From Xanthomonas euroxanthea (lineage in GTDB: Bacteria > Pseudomonadota > Gammaproteobacteria > Xanthomonadales > Xanthomonadaceae): a stretch of DNA of 64,000 nt. Each line of letters opens with the position of its first letter. Position 1 is the first letter of the stretch. Shown here in pieces: positions 17,608 to 27,045 of the stretch. The notes under the pieces were generated by a model that saw nothing but the letters and a program-made list of their open reading frames with translations, was not told where the DNA came from and did not search any database. A program made the translations under genes and the position numbers. The stretch lies in assembly GCF_900476395.1 (NCBI RefSeq), contig NZ_UIHB01000002.1:124001-188000 (forward strand), written 5' to 3'.

Positions 17608-17835
17608 ATGTGGTTGTGCAATGTGTTCGGCATGTCGTCCGCCTCCCGTAGCGCCATCGAAGGCGCCTTCGATCCCGTGATTCCGGCGGCGAGAAGCCCG
17701 CGTGCCAGTGTTTCACGTGCATTTTCGACGCCGCCCAGGCGTCAGGCCGGCGGGGCGCCTGCGCAGCGGACCGGACTGTCGGCGCGTCTGGCGCAGCGTG
17801 GCATTGTCCCGATGTCGGGAGTGAAAGTCCCATGA
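17608..17835 (+). CDS. Possible 75-aa leader gene of the efflux operon
   Basis: AGGAG lies 7 nt before the ATG at 17608, and the stop overlaps the next start as ATGA (17832-17835), an arrangement that favours translational coupling. The product (MWLCNVFGMSS...VPMSGVKVP) has no recognisable domain and its composition is Arg/Ala/Pro-rich, so the frame may be accidental. If translated, it could act as a leader controlling translation of the SDR gene. Confidence 0.35.
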   Translation: MWLCNVFGMSSASRSAIEGAFDPVIPAARSPRASVSRAFSTPPRRQAGGAPAQRTGLSARLAQRGIVPMSGVKVP

Positions 17836-18605
17836 CCGGGATGGTCCAATCCGAGACGGCCGTCATCGGCGGCACGGGCGATGTCGGCGCCGGGATCGTC
17901 GCCGCCTTGCTCGATGCCGGGATGCCGGTGCTGGTGATTGGACGCGACACCGCCAAGCTCGACGCGCTGCGCGCGCAGCATGGCAACACACCGCTGCTGG
18001 AGACCTTGCGGGGTTCGGTGGCCGACGACGCCTCGGCGCAGGCGCTGGCCGGCGAACTGGCGCAGCGCCCGCGTCCGCTGGCGGCGGTGATCGCCAGCCT
18101 GGGCAGCCCGCTGAAGGCCGGCCGCCTGCTGGACCGCCCGGTCGCTGCGCTGCGTCGCCGCCTGGAGCGCGACGTGCTGCCGCATCTGGCGGCCGCGCGG
18201 CATCTGCTGCCGCTGCTGGCCGAGGCCGAGGGCGGCGGTCGCTACCTGCTGCTGGGCAGCCCCTGCGCGCTGCGTGCCTGGGCTGCGCACGGCGATACCT
18301 CCGTTGCCGCCGCGGCCACGCGCATGCTCGCCCAGGTCCTGCACGAGGAAGCCAAGCCGTTCGGCGTCCGCGTGCATCTGCTGTCGGTCGAGCAGCCGGT
18401 GTGCACGCCGGGCCGTGCCAAGGATGCGTGTCCGGAATGGATCCGCGCCGTGGATGTCGGCCGCGCCGCAGTCTCGCTGATCGCCGGGCCTGGCCAGCCC
18501 GGGCAAGCCATCGTGACCGTCAGCCGTCGCCCGCACGCCGCTCCATCGGCCGACCGGCTTGCCGGTCTGCATTTTCCCATCCCCACCCGAGAGATCTCCC
18601 CATGA
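17832..18605 (+). CDS. SDR-like protein without catalytic residues (SmeU1-like)
   Basis: 257 aa. The Rossmann start is recognisable (AVIGGTGDVGAGIVAALLDAG). The YxxxK catalytic pair expected after the LLLGSPCA strand is absent; the segment reads GDTSVAAAATRML with neither Tyr nor Lys. It may therefore bind NAD(P) without acting as a classical dehydrogenase. It is the first clear gene of the efflux operon, and its stop overlaps the next start (ATGA at 18602). The position matches smeU1 in the Stenotrophomonas smeU1VWU2X operon. Confidence 0.8.
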   Translation: MTGMVQSETAVIGGTGDVGAGIVAALLDAGMPVLVIGRDTAKLDALRAQHGNTPLLETLRGSVADDASAQALAGELAQRPRPLAAVIASLGSPLKAGRLLDRPVAALRRRLERDVLPHLAAARHLLPLLAEAEGGGRYLLLGSPCALRAWAAHGDTSVAAAATRMLAQVLHEEAKPFGVRVHLLSVEQPVCTPGRAKDACPEWIRAVDVGRAAVSLIAGPGQPGQAIVTVSRRPHAAPSADRLAGLHFPIPTREISP

Positions 18606-19792
18606 CCCCGAACGCCACCCCGTTCCGTTTTCCCTTGCGTACTGTATTGACGGGCGCCGTACTCGCGGTTGTGCTGGCCGGTTGCGGTAGCAAGGCTGCC
18701 GAGACCGGTGCGCCGCCGCCGCCCAGCGTCAGCGTCGCCCCGGTGTTGATGAAGGAAATCAGCCAGTGGGACGAATTCAGCGGCCGCATCGAGCCGGTGG
18801 AAAGCGTCGAGCTGCGCCCGCGCGTGTCCGGTTATATCGACAAGGTCAATTACGTCGAAGGCGCCGAGGTGAAGAAGGGCGATGTGCTCTTCAGCATCGA
18901 CGACCGCAGCTACCGTGCCGAATTCGCCCGCGCCAACGCCGCGCTGGTGCGTGCACGCACGCAGTCCACGCTGGCCCGCAGCGAGGCGGCACGCGCGCGC
19001 AAATTGTCCGACCAGCAGGCCATTTCCACCGAGACCTGGGAGCAGCGTCGCGCTGCCGCCGATCAGGCCGACGCCGATCTGCTGGCCGCGCAGGCTGCGC
19101 TGGATACCGCCAAGCTCAACCTGGACTGGACCCGCGTGCGTGCGCCGATCGATGGCCGCGCCGGACGTGCGATGGTCACCGCCGGCAACCTGGTCACCGC
19201 CAGCGACAGCGCCAGCGTGCTGACCACGCTGGTGTCGCTGGACAAGGTGTTCGTGTACTTCGATGCCGACGAAGGCACCTTCCTGCGTTATTCGCAGATG
19301 GCGCGCAACGGCGAGCGCCCGGATGCGCGCGGTGGCGAGTTGCCGGTGCGCATCGGCCTGGTCGGCGAGCAGGGCTTCCCGCACACCGGGCGCGTGGATT
19401 TCCTGGATAACCAGGTCACCCGCAGCACCGGCACCATCCGCGTGCGCGCAGTGCTGGACAACGCCCAGCGCCAGTTCACGCCGGGCCTGTATGCGCACGT
19501 GCAGTTGCTGGGCAGCGGCCAGTTCAAGGCCATGCTGGTCGACGAAAAGGCCGTGCTGACCGACCAGGACCGCAAGTACGTGTACGTGGTCGACAAGGAC
19601 GGCAAGGCACAACGGCGCGATATCGAGCTTGGCCGCAATGCCGACGGCCTGCGCATCGTGCGCAAGGGACTGGCTGCCGGCGACCGCGTGGTGGTCGATG
19701 GCGTGCAGAAGATCTTCATGCCCGGCATGCCGGTCGATGCCAAGCCCGTTGCCATGGCCACCGCACCGGACAAGCGCACCGCGTCGAACTGA
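18602..19792 (+). CDS. RND efflux periplasmic adaptor lipoprotein (SmeV/MexE-like)
   Basis: 396 aa. The signal peptide has lipobox VLAGC. The membrane-fusion layout is lipoyl/barrel-sandwich halves (VESVELRPRVSGYIDKVNYVEGAEVKKGD and WTRVRAPIDGRAGRAMV) flanking an alpha-helical hairpin (about residues 105-165), then the beta-barrel and membrane-proximal domains. It links the RND pump to the outer-membrane factor. It is preceded by an ATGA overlap with the SDR gene and lies 105 nt before the pump gene. Confidence 0.93.
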   Translation: MTPNATPFRFPLRTVLTGAVLAVVLAGCGSKAAETGAPPPPSVSVAPVLMKEISQWDEFSGRIEPVESVELRPRVSGYIDKVNYVEGAEVKKGDVLFSIDDRSYRAEFARANAALVRARTQSTLARSEAARARKLSDQQAISTETWEQRRAAADQADADLLAAQAALDTAKLNLDWTRVRAPIDGRAGRAMVTAGNLVTASDSASVLTTLVSLDKVFVYFDADEGTFLRYSQMARNGERPDARGGELPVRIGLVGEQGFPHTGRVDFLDNQVTRSTGTIRVRAVLDNAQRQFTPGLYAHVQLLGSGQFKAMLVDEKAVLTDQDRKYVYVVDKDGKAQRRDIELGRNADGLRIVRKGLAAGDRVVVDGVQKIFMPGMPVDAKPVAMATAPDKRTASN

Positions 19793-19897
19793 TTCATCGC
19801 TGCATCGCACCCGTGACCACCGGCCTCGCAACGAGGCCGGCTCGGGCCCGCTGTGCCGCGCCGCCATCCGGCGGCAACCTCTTTCAGGACCACCCCC

Positions 19898-22800
19898 ATG
19901 GACTTTTCCCGTTTTTTCATCGACCGACCGATCTTTGCCGCGGTGCTGTCGATCATCATCTTCGCCGCCGGCCTGATCGCCATGCCGCTGCTGCCCATCA
20001 GCGAGTACCCGGAAGTGGTGCCGCCGAGCGTGCAGGTGCGTGCGGTGTATCCGGGCGCCAACCCCAAGGTCATCGCCGAGACCGTCGCCACGCCGCTTGA
20101 GGAAGCCATCAACGGCGTGGAAGACATGATGTACATGAAGTCGGTCGCCGGCTCCGATGGCGTGCTGGTGGTCACCGTGACCTTCAAGCCGGGCACCGAT
20201 CCGGACCAGGCGCAGGTGCAGGTGCAGAACCGCGTCAGCCAGGCGCAGGCGCGTCTGCCCGAGGACGTGCGGCGCCAGGGCGTGACCACGCAGAAGCAGT
20301 CGCCGACGCTGACCATGGTCGTGCATCTGACCTCGCCCAAGGGCAAGTACGACTCGCTGTACCTGAGCAACTACGCCACCTTGAAGGTCAAGGACGAGCT
20401 GTCGCGCCTGCCGGGCGTGGGCCAGATCCAGATCTTCGGTGCCGGCGATTACGCCATGCGCATCTGGCTGGATCCGGACAAGGTCGCCGCGCGCGGGCTC
20501 ACCGCCAGCGATGTGGTCGCGGCCATCCGCGAGCAGAACGTGCAGGTCTCCGCCGGCCAGCTCGGTGCCGAGCCAATGCCCAACAAGAGCGATTTCCTGC
20601 TCTCGATCAATGCCCAGGGCCGCCTGACCACCGAAGAAGAATTCGGCAACATCGTGATCCGCAGCGGCAACAGCGGCGAGATCGTGCGCCTGTCGGATGT
20701 GGCGCGCCTGGAACTGGGCGCCGGCAACTACACCTTGCGCTCGCAGCTGGACAACAAGAACGCGGTCGGCATGGGCGTGTTCCAGTCGCCCGGTGCCAAC
20801 GCGATCGAGTTGTCCGATGCGGTGCGCGCCAAGATGGCCGAGCTGGAAAAGCAGTTCCCGCAGGACATGGCGTGGTCGGCTGCGTACGACCCGACCGTGT
20901 TCGTGCGCGACTCGATCAGCGCGGTGGTGCATACCTTGCTGGAAGCGGTGCTGCTGGTGGTGCTGGTGGTGATCCTGTTCCTGCAGACCTGGCGCGCCTC
21001 GATCATTCCGTTGCTGGCGGTGCCGGTGTCGGTGGTCGGTACGTTCGCCGCGCTGTACCTGCTGGGTTTTTCGATCAACACGCTGAGCCTGTTCGGCCTG
21101 GTGCTGGCGATCGGCATCGTGGTCGACGATGCGATCGTGGTGGTGGAAAATGTCGAACGCAACATCGAAGAAGGCCTGGCCCCTCTGGCCGCGGCGCATC
21201 AGGCGATGCGCGAAGTCTCCGGGCCGATCATCGCGATCGCGCTGGTGCTGTGCGCGGTGTTCGTGCCGATGGCGTTCCTGTCGGGCGTGACCGGCCAGTT
21301 CTACAAGCAGTTCGCGGTGACCATCGCCATTTCCACGGTGATTTCGGCGATCAACTCGCTGACCCTGTCGCCGGCACTGGCCGCCATGCTGCTCAAGCCG
21401 CATGACGCACCGAAAGATGGCCCATCGCGGTTGATCGACCGCTTGTTCGGCTGGTTGTTCCGTCCGTTCAACCGCTTCTTCAACAGCAGTTCGCACAAGT
21501 ACCAGGGCGCGGTCTCGCGGACCCTGGGCAAGCGTGGCGTGGTGTTCGCGGTGTATGTGCTGCTGCTGGTGGTCACCGGTTTCATGTTCAAGGTGGTGCC
21601 GGGCGGCTTCATCCCGACCCAGGACAAGCTGTACCTGATTGCCGGCACCAAGTTGCCGGAAGGCGCCTCGCTGGAACGCACCAACGAGGTGATCCGTCAG
21701 ATCACCCAGATCGCCTTGCAGACCGAAGGCGTGGACCACGCGATCGCGTTTCCGGGCCTGAATCCACTGCAGTTCACCAATACGCCCAATACCGGCACGG
21801 TATTCCTGACGCTCAAGCCGTTCAGTCAGCGCAGCCGCACGGCGGCGCAGATCAACGCGGAGATCAATGCGCGCATCAGCCAGATCCAGCAGGGTTTTGC
21901 GTTTGCGTTCATGCCGCCGCCGATCCTGGGCCTGGGGCAGGGCTCGGGCTACTCGCTGTATATCCAGGACCGCGCCGGCCTGGGCTATGGCCAGTTGCAG
22001 AGTGCGGTCAATGCGATGTCCGGTGCGATCTCGCAGACGCCGGGCATGCAGTTCCCGATCGGCACGTATCAGGCCAATGTGCCGCAGCTCGATGCCAAGG
22101 TCGATCGCGACAAGGCCAAGGCACAGGGCGTGCCGCTGACCAATCTGTTCGACACGCTGCAGACCTATCTGGGCTCGTCCTACATCAACGACTTCAATCG
22201 CTTCGGTCGCACCTACCAGGTGATCGCCCAGGCCGATGGACAGTTCCGCGACAGCGTCGAGGACATCGCCAACCTGCGCACCCGCAACGATCGCGGGCAG
22301 ATGGTGCCGATCGGCAGCATGGTCACGCTGGGGCAGACCTACGGCCCGGATCCGGTGATCCGCTACAACGGCTATCCGGCCGCCGATCTGATCGGTGAGG
22401 CGGACCCGCGCGTGCTCTCCTCCACCCAGGCGATGCAGACGCTGGCCGGCATGGCGCCGAAGGTGTTGCCCAATGGCATGAACATCGAGTGGACCGACCT
22501 GAGCTATCAGCAATCCACCCAGGGCAACTCGGCGTTGATCGTGTTCCCGATGGCGGTGTTGCTGGCGTTCCTGGTGCTGGCCGCGTTGTACGAGAGCTGG
22601 ACGCTGCCGCTGGCGGTGATCCTGATCGTGCCGATGACCCTGCTGTCTGCCTTGTTCGGCGTGTGGCTCACCGGTGGCGACAACAACGTGTTCGTGCAGG
22701 TAGGCCTGGTGGTGCTGATGGGCCTGGCATGCAAGAACGCGATCCTGATCGTGGAGTTCGCCCGCGAACTCGAAATGCACGGCAAGGGCATCGTCGAGGC

Positions 22801-23068
22801 CGCGCTGGAAGCCTGCCGCCTGCGTCTGCGTCCGATCGTGATGACCTCCATCGCCTTCATCGCCGGCACCGTGCCGCTGGTGTTCGGGCATGGCGCCGGC
22901 GCCGAAGTGCGCTCGGTCACCGGCATCACCGTGTTCGCCGGCATGCTTGGCGTGACCCTGTTCGGGCTATTCCTGACCCCGGTGTTCTACGTGGCCCTGC
23001 GCAAGTGGGTGACGCGTCGCGAACCCGCCGCACCGGCCGCTGTTGCGCACGATCACGTCAAGGCGTGA
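19898..23068 (+). CDS. RND multidrug efflux pump, HAE1 family (SmeW/MexF-like)
   Basis: 1056 aa, normal for HAE1 transporters. The N-terminus is MDFSRFFIDRPIFAAVLSI. There are twelve membrane helices and two large periplasmic loops. The TM4 proton-relay aspartates are in GIVVDDAIVVVENVERN, and a TM10-type Lys is in GLACKNAILIVEFA. It exports hydrophobic drugs from the periplasm/inner membrane using proton-motive force. The order of LysR, SDR, adaptor, pump, SDR and outer-membrane factor matches SmeU1VWU2X. Likely substrates (quinolones, chloramphenicol) are inferred from that analogy only. Confidence 0.95.
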   Translation: MDFSRFFIDRPIFAAVLSIIIFAAGLIAMPLLPISEYPEVVPPSVQVRAVYPGANPKVIAETVATPLEEAINGVEDMMYMKSVAGSDGVLVVTVTFKPGTDPDQAQVQVQNRVSQAQARLPEDVRRQGVTTQKQSPTLTMVVHLTSPKGKYDSLYLSNYATLKVKDELSRLPGVGQIQIFGAGDYAMRIWLDPDKVAARGLTASDVVAAIREQNVQVSAGQLGAEPMPNKSDFLLSINAQGRLTTEEEFGNIVIRSGNSGEIVRLSDVARLELGAGNYTLRSQLDNKNAVGMGVFQSPGANAIELSDAVRAKMAELEKQFPQDMAWSAAYDPTVFVRDSISAVVHTLLEAVLLVVLVVILFLQTWRASIIPLLAVPVSVVGTFAALYLLGFSINTLSLFGLVLAIGIVVDDAIVVVENVERNIEEGLAPLAAAHQAMREVSGPIIAIALVLCAVFVPMAFLSGVTGQFYKQFAVTIAISTVISAINSLTLSPALAAMLLKPHDAPKDGPSRLIDRLFGWLFRPFNRFFNSSSHKYQGAVSRTLGKRGVVFAVYVLLLVVTGFMFKVVPGGFIPTQDKLYLIAGTKLPEGASLERTNEVIRQITQIALQTEGVDHAIAFPGLNPLQFTNTPNTGTVFLTLKPFSQRSRTAAQINAEINARISQIQQGFAFAFMPPPILGLGQGSGYSLYIQDRAGLGYGQLQSAVNAMSGAISQTPGMQFPIGTYQANVPQLDAKVDRDKAKAQGVPLTNLFDTLQTYLGSSYINDFNRFGRTYQVIAQADGQFRDSVEDIANLRTRNDRGQMVPIGSMVTLGQTYGPDPVIRYNGYPAADLIGEADPRVLSSTQAMQTLAGMAPKVLPNGMNIEWTDLSYQQSTQGNSALIVFPMAVLLAFLVLAALYESWTLPLAVILIVPMTLLSALFGVWLTGGDNNVFVQVGLVVLMGLACKNAILIVEFARELEMHGKGIVEAALEACRLRLRPIVMTSIAFIAGTVPLVFGHGAGAEVRSVTGITVFAGMLGVTLFGLFLTPVFYVALRKWVTRREPAAPAAVAHDHVKA

Positions 23069-23111
23069 GTGCGTCATTCCCAACCCCCATTCGCAGTAGA
23101 AGGACATTGAA

Positions 23112-23843
23112 ATGAGCAACCACAAGATCGCATTGGTCACCGGCGCCACCCGAGGTATCGGCCTGGAAACCGTCCGGCAGCTGGCCCAGGCCGGCGTGCA
23201 CACGCTGCTGGCAGGCCGCAAGCGCGACGATGCCGTCGCCGCCGCACTCAAGCTGCAGGCCGAAGGCCTGCCGGTGGAAGCCATCCAGCTCGACGTCAAC
23301 GACGACATCAGCATCGCCGCGGCGGTCGGCACGGTGGAACAGCGTCACGGCCACCTGGACATCCTGATCAACAACGCCGGCATCATGATCGAGGACATGC
23401 AGCGCACCCCGTCGCAGCAGAGCCTGGAGGTGTGGAAGCGGACCTTCGACACCAACCTGTTCGCGGTCGTCAGCGTCACCAAGGCGTTCCTGCCGCTGCT
23501 GCGTCGTTCGCTGGCCGGACGCATCGTCAATGTGTCCAGCATGCTTGGCTCGCTGACCCTGCATACCCAGCCCGGCTCGCCGATCTACGACTTCAAGATT
23601 CCCGCCTACGACGCCTCCAAGAGCGCGGTCAACAGCTGGACGGTGCATCTGGCCCATGAGCTGCGCGACACCGCCATCAAGGTCAACACCGTGCATCCGG
23701 GCTACGTCAAAACCGACATGAACGGCGGTGGTGGCGAGATCGAGGTAGAGCAGGGCGCGCACAGCAGCGTGCAGATGGCGCTGCTCGACGCGCACGGCGC
23801 CACCGGCAGCTTCACGCATTTGGGAGAAGTGTTGCCATGGTAA
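23112..23843 (+). CDS. Short-chain dehydrogenase/reductase (SmeU2-like)
   Basis: 243 aa, classical SDR. It has the cofactor loop TGATRGIG, structural NNAG, catalytic Ser in NVSSMLGS and YDASK as the YxxxK pair, so unlike the first SDR of this operon it should be active. The cofactor-loop Arg and the AGRKRDD segment suggest NADPH preference. It lies between the pump and the outer-membrane factor and overlaps the latter by 7 nt. Substrate is unknown. Confidence 0.9.
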   Translation: MSNHKIALVTGATRGIGLETVRQLAQAGVHTLLAGRKRDDAVAAALKLQAEGLPVEAIQLDVNDDISIAAAVGTVEQRHGHLDILINNAGIMIEDMQRTPSQQSLEVWKRTFDTNLFAVVSVTKAFLPLLRRSLAGRIVNVSSMLGSLTLHTQPGSPIYDFKIPAYDASKSAVNSWTVHLAHELRDTAIKVNTVHPGYVKTDMNGGGGEIEVEQGAHSSVQMALLDAHGATGSFTHLGEVLPW

Positions 23844-25261
23844 GAAACCTTCTGAGCGTGGCACTGGCCGCGCTGGTGCTCAGCGGTTGCGCGGTCGGGC
23901 CGGATTACCGGCCCGACCCGCCGGCCGCGGTGACCTTGCAGGGCGCGCAGGACGCGGCCTTCAGCGCCGAATCGCCGGTCGGCAACTGGTGGTCGCAGTT
24001 CGACGACCCGGTGCTGGAACAGTTGGTGCGCGATGCCTTGTTCGCCAACCACGATCTGCGCATCGCCGTGTCGCGCGTCAAGCAGGCGCGTGCGGTGTTC
24101 GTCGAGCGTCGCCTCGACCAGGCCCCGCACATCACCGCGCAGGGCAGCTTCGATCGCCGCGAGCAACAGCAGGTGGTCGCCGGCAACCAGCGCTTCCTCA
24201 CCGAGCAGACCACCCTGGGGCTGGATGCGGCCTGGGAGCTGGATCTGTTCGGCCGTCAGCGGCGCGCCTCCGAAGCGGCACGCGCGGATCTGGAAGCCGA
24301 GCAGGCCGGCCTGCTCGACGTGCAGGTCACCGTCGCTGCCGAAGTGGCGCGCAACTACTTCGAGTTGCGCGGCACGCAGAAGCAGCTGGAGGTTTCCAAG
24401 CGCACGCTGACCAACCTGCACGACACCCAGCGGCTGACGCAGACGCGTTGGGACCTGGGCGCGGGCAGCGAGCTGGATGTGCAGAGCAGCCTGGCGCGGT
24501 TGAAGGCGATCGAGGCGGACATCCCGTTGCTGGAAACCGCCGAAGCGCAGTACCGCCATCGCCTGGCGGTGCTGCTCGGCCAGCCGCCCAATGCCCTGGA
24601 TGCCACCCTGGTGGCGCGCACCACGCCGGCGTTCGCACGTGCGTTACCGCTGGGCGATACCGCCGGATTGCTGCGTCAGCGCCCGGACGTGCGCAGCGCC
24701 GAACGTCGGCTGGCGGCGGCCACCGCGCAGGTCGGCGTAGCCACGGCCGACCTGTTTCCGCGCATCAGCGTCAGCGGCTTTGTCGGCTTCCTGTCCGGCG
24801 ACGCGGCCAGGCTGACCGAGGGCAGCGGCAAGGCCTGGTCGATCACCCCGTCGATCAGTTGGGCGGCATTCGACTTCGGCACCGTGCGTGCACGCCTGCG
24901 TGCCAGCAAGGCGCAGGCCGACGGCGCGTTGGCGCAATACCAGCAGACGGTGTTGCTGGCGCTGGAAGACACCGAGAACGCCTTGATCGGCTACGGCCGC
25001 CAGCAGGCGCGCCTGGCGATCGTGGTGGAGCAGGCCAATGCGGCGCGGCGTGCCGAACAACTGGCGCAGATCCGCTACCGCGAGGGCTCGGAAGACTTCC
25101 TGACCCTGCTGGACGCACAACGCACCCAGTTGGCCGCCGACGATGCATTGGCGCAGGCCGAAGCAGCGGTCAATGTCGGTGTGGTCGGTGTGTACAAGGC
25201 CTTGGGCGGCTGGAAGCAGGACCAGGCGCCTGCAGCACCGGTGGCAGTGCTCGATCGCTAG
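23837..25261 (+). CDS. Efflux outer-membrane factor lipoprotein (SmeX/OprM-like)
   Basis: 474 aa. Signal peptide with lipobox LSGC, then the NodT/OprM family start (VGPDYRPDPP and NWWSQFDDPVLEQLV). Two similar helical/barrel repeats follow, with QRPDVRSAERRLAAATAQVG and an ATADLFPRIS segment typical of the trimeric channel. It forms the outer-membrane exit duct for the pump encoded upstream. It is the last gene of the operon, followed by a GC-rich hairpin. Confidence 0.93.
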   Translation: MVRNLLSVALAALVLSGCAVGPDYRPDPPAAVTLQGAQDAAFSAESPVGNWWSQFDDPVLEQLVRDALFANHDLRIAVSRVKQARAVFVERRLDQAPHITAQGSFDRREQQQVVAGNQRFLTEQTTLGLDAAWELDLFGRQRRASEAARADLEAEQAGLLDVQVTVAAEVARNYFELRGTQKQLEVSKRTLTNLHDTQRLTQTRWDLGAGSELDVQSSLARLKAIEADIPLLETAEAQYRHRLAVLLGQPPNALDATLVARTTPAFARALPLGDTAGLLRQRPDVRSAERRLAAATAQVGVATADLFPRISVSGFVGFLSGDAARLTEGSGKAWSITPSISWAAFDFGTVRARLRASKAQADGALAQYQQTVLLALEDTENALIGYGRQQARLAIVVEQANAARRAEQLAQIRYREGSEDFLTLLDAQRTQLAADDALAQAEAAVNVGVVGVYKALGGWKQDQAPAAPVAVLDR

Positions 25262-25572
25262 GCAGGCATGCGGGGCGGCGGTCAGGTCGCCCCGCAGTCT
25301 CACTCGGAGACGTAACCGTCTGGCGCGGCTGACTCCCTGATGGACCGCCGGCGGGCGAGTGCGGCCAGGGCTCGCCATCGGCAAGCATCACCGGTACCCG
25401 CCGGTTGCCGGGTTGCCTGATGGCTGTTCGCCAGCCGTGTGAGCCACTGTCAGCTGCGCCGGCCTGCGACAAGCGGCGCCGACGCGTTGTCGGCTGTTGG
25501 CCAACGCGGTGCCGGGATCTCAGCACCGAGCCGGTGTGCCCACTGACCAGGCGCTGAGACGACGGCCTGCGC
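25262..25572. other. Gap after the efflux operon with a GC hairpin
   Basis: Bases 25270-25277 and 25288-25295 form a perfect 8-bp stem (GCGGGGCG / CGCCCCGC) with a 10-nt loop, but no T-run follows. It may be a transcript end or processing site. I see no gene in the remaining 270 bases. Confidence 0.45.
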
Positions 25573-26547
25573 TCAGTCGGCCACCCGTACGCTGTCGCGG
25601 CCGCCGTTCTTGGCCAGATACAGCGCGGCATCGGCCCGCGAGAACCAGTCCTGCCAATGCGTCTCGCCATCGTGGCGCGCCGCGCCCAGCGATACCGTGA
25701 TACGGCCACCCGGGCCGCGCAGACCGTTGCGGATCACCTTGCGCAGGCGTTCGGTGGCCGCTTCCAGTTCCTGCAAGGAGCCGGCACGCAACAACACCAC
25801 GAATTCTTCGCCGCCGAAGCGGAACACCTGATGCGGCTCGCGCACTTCGAAACGCAGGATGGTGGCCAGATCCGACAGCGCGGCATCGCCTGCGGCATGC
25901 CCGTACAGATCGTTGACCTCCTTGAAATGGTCCAGATCCAGGATGATCAGGCTGTTGAGCCGTTCATGCGGCTGGCGCCGATCGATCTGGTGGGTGAGCG
26001 CACGCTCGAGCATGCGTCGGTTGGGCAGGCCGGTCAGCGCATCCAGCGAGGCCAGTTCTTCCAGATGCACGCGGTCGTCCTGCATGCGCAACGAAAACGC
26101 ATAGCCCACCGCCAGCGTCACCACCGTCACCACGACCGTCGACACGCCCTGGCCGGGGCTGACGATCAGGCCAGGCAACAGCAGTAGTGCCGCCAGCAGC
26201 GGCAGGCTCAGCAGCACCGCGCGTTGCGGGCCGCACAGGAAGTAGTTGGTGGCCAACACCGGAAACAGCCAGGGCAGGGCACCATCGCCGCCGGTCCAGC
26301 AGGCCACGAGACAGCCACCGACGTTGATGGAGGCCAGCCACACGCCACCAGCGCCAGTGCGTTCGGCATCGCGCATCCTCCAGCCCCGCCATATCGCAAA
26401 CATACCGAGCGAGGCGGTGATGAGGCAGGCCAGCGCCTGACCGGTGATGGCCAGGTACACCGCATAAAGGCAAAGCAACAGCGCGGTGATCGGCCCCAGC
26501 GTCTTGACGATGCCGAGGCGGAAATCCCGCCGCAGGTGGAGGATCAC
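25573..26547 (-). CDS. Membrane-bound diguanylate cyclase (GGDEF)
   Basis: 324 aa from the GTG at 26547. About six hydrophobic helices (residues 12-165) precede a GGDEF domain that starts at ASLDALTGLPNRR. The active site is GGEEF (RFGGEEFVVLL) with the upstream DLDHFKEVND metal/substrate segment, so c-di-GMP synthesis is expected. The inhibitory I-site RxxD is replaced by REPH, so feedback inhibition is probably weak. Start is uncertain: the frame stays open to 26739, and an ATG at 26664 is possible, but its sequence before 26547 looks non-coding. Confidence 0.82.
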   Translation of the reverse strand: MILHLRRDFRLGIVKTLGPITALLLCLYAVYLAITGQALACLITASLGMFAIWRGWRMRDAERTGAGGVWLASINVGGCLVACWTGGDGALPWLFPVLATNYFLCGPQRAVLLSLPLLAALLLLPGLIVSPGQGVSTVVVTVVTLAVGYAFSLRMQDDRVHLEELASLDALTGLPNRRMLERALTHQIDRRQPHERLNSLIILDLDHFKEVNDLYGHAAGDAALSDLATILRFEVREPHQVFRFGGEEFVVLLRAGSLQELEAATERLRKVIRNGLRGPGGRITVSLGAARHDGETHWQDWFSRADAALYLAKNGGRDSVRVAD

Positions 26548-26713
26548 AGGGAAGGTTCTATAGGAGTCGGCATCATTATCGGCGGAGCCTTGCGAAAGTT
26601 GAGCGTGCACGCGCCGCGGCAACGGGTAGGAAAATGAAGCGTTGCCGGGCCGGGCTTCGCACATCCTTGACGGCCTAGCCGCAACCGTAGCGTCTTTGTC
26701 GTCGGAGTCTGCC

Positions 26714-26947
26714 ATGCCCACACGCGAAGAACTCGACACGCGCCTGGATGCGCTGCAGGACGAACTGCCGCAGCTGTCCGCCGATGAGGACGCGGATTTC
26801 GACTACCTCGATTTCCAGGCGCGTGCCCAGGCCCTGCTGAGCAGCGCCGCGGCCGAGGACGCAGCCTATGTGCGGACCCGTGTGGATGGCATGCTGGCGG
26901 GCGCTGGCCTGATTCCTACCGATGAGGATGGGCAGAGCTGCACGTGA
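26714..26947 (+). CDS. Small acidic hypothetical protein
   Basis: 77 aa. GGAG lies 6 nt before the ATG at 26714. The protein is acidic and helical (REELDTRLDALQDELPQLSADEDADFDYLDFQARAQALL) with no membrane segment or known motif. It sits between two diguanylate cyclase genes that are both on the opposite strand. Function is unknown. Confidence 0.65.
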   Translation: MPTREELDTRLDALQDELPQLSADEDADFDYLDFQARAQALLSSAAAEDAAYVRTRVDGMLAGAGLIPTDEDGQSCT

Positions 26948-27045
26948 TTGCTGCTCTGCCCAACCAAGCCGCCTGCATCGCAGTCGGCCGGGGCGGCGCG
27001 AAGGTGGGGCTGCAGGCGCAGCCCCAATGCTGGTAACGGCGTGGC

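Noticed and set aside
18242-22891. 1549-codon open frame antisense to the efflux pump genes
   Set aside because: It is a shadow of high-GC codon usage on the opposite strand: His/Gln/Arg-rich composition, no domain, no ribosome site, and the plus strand encodes clear RND genes.
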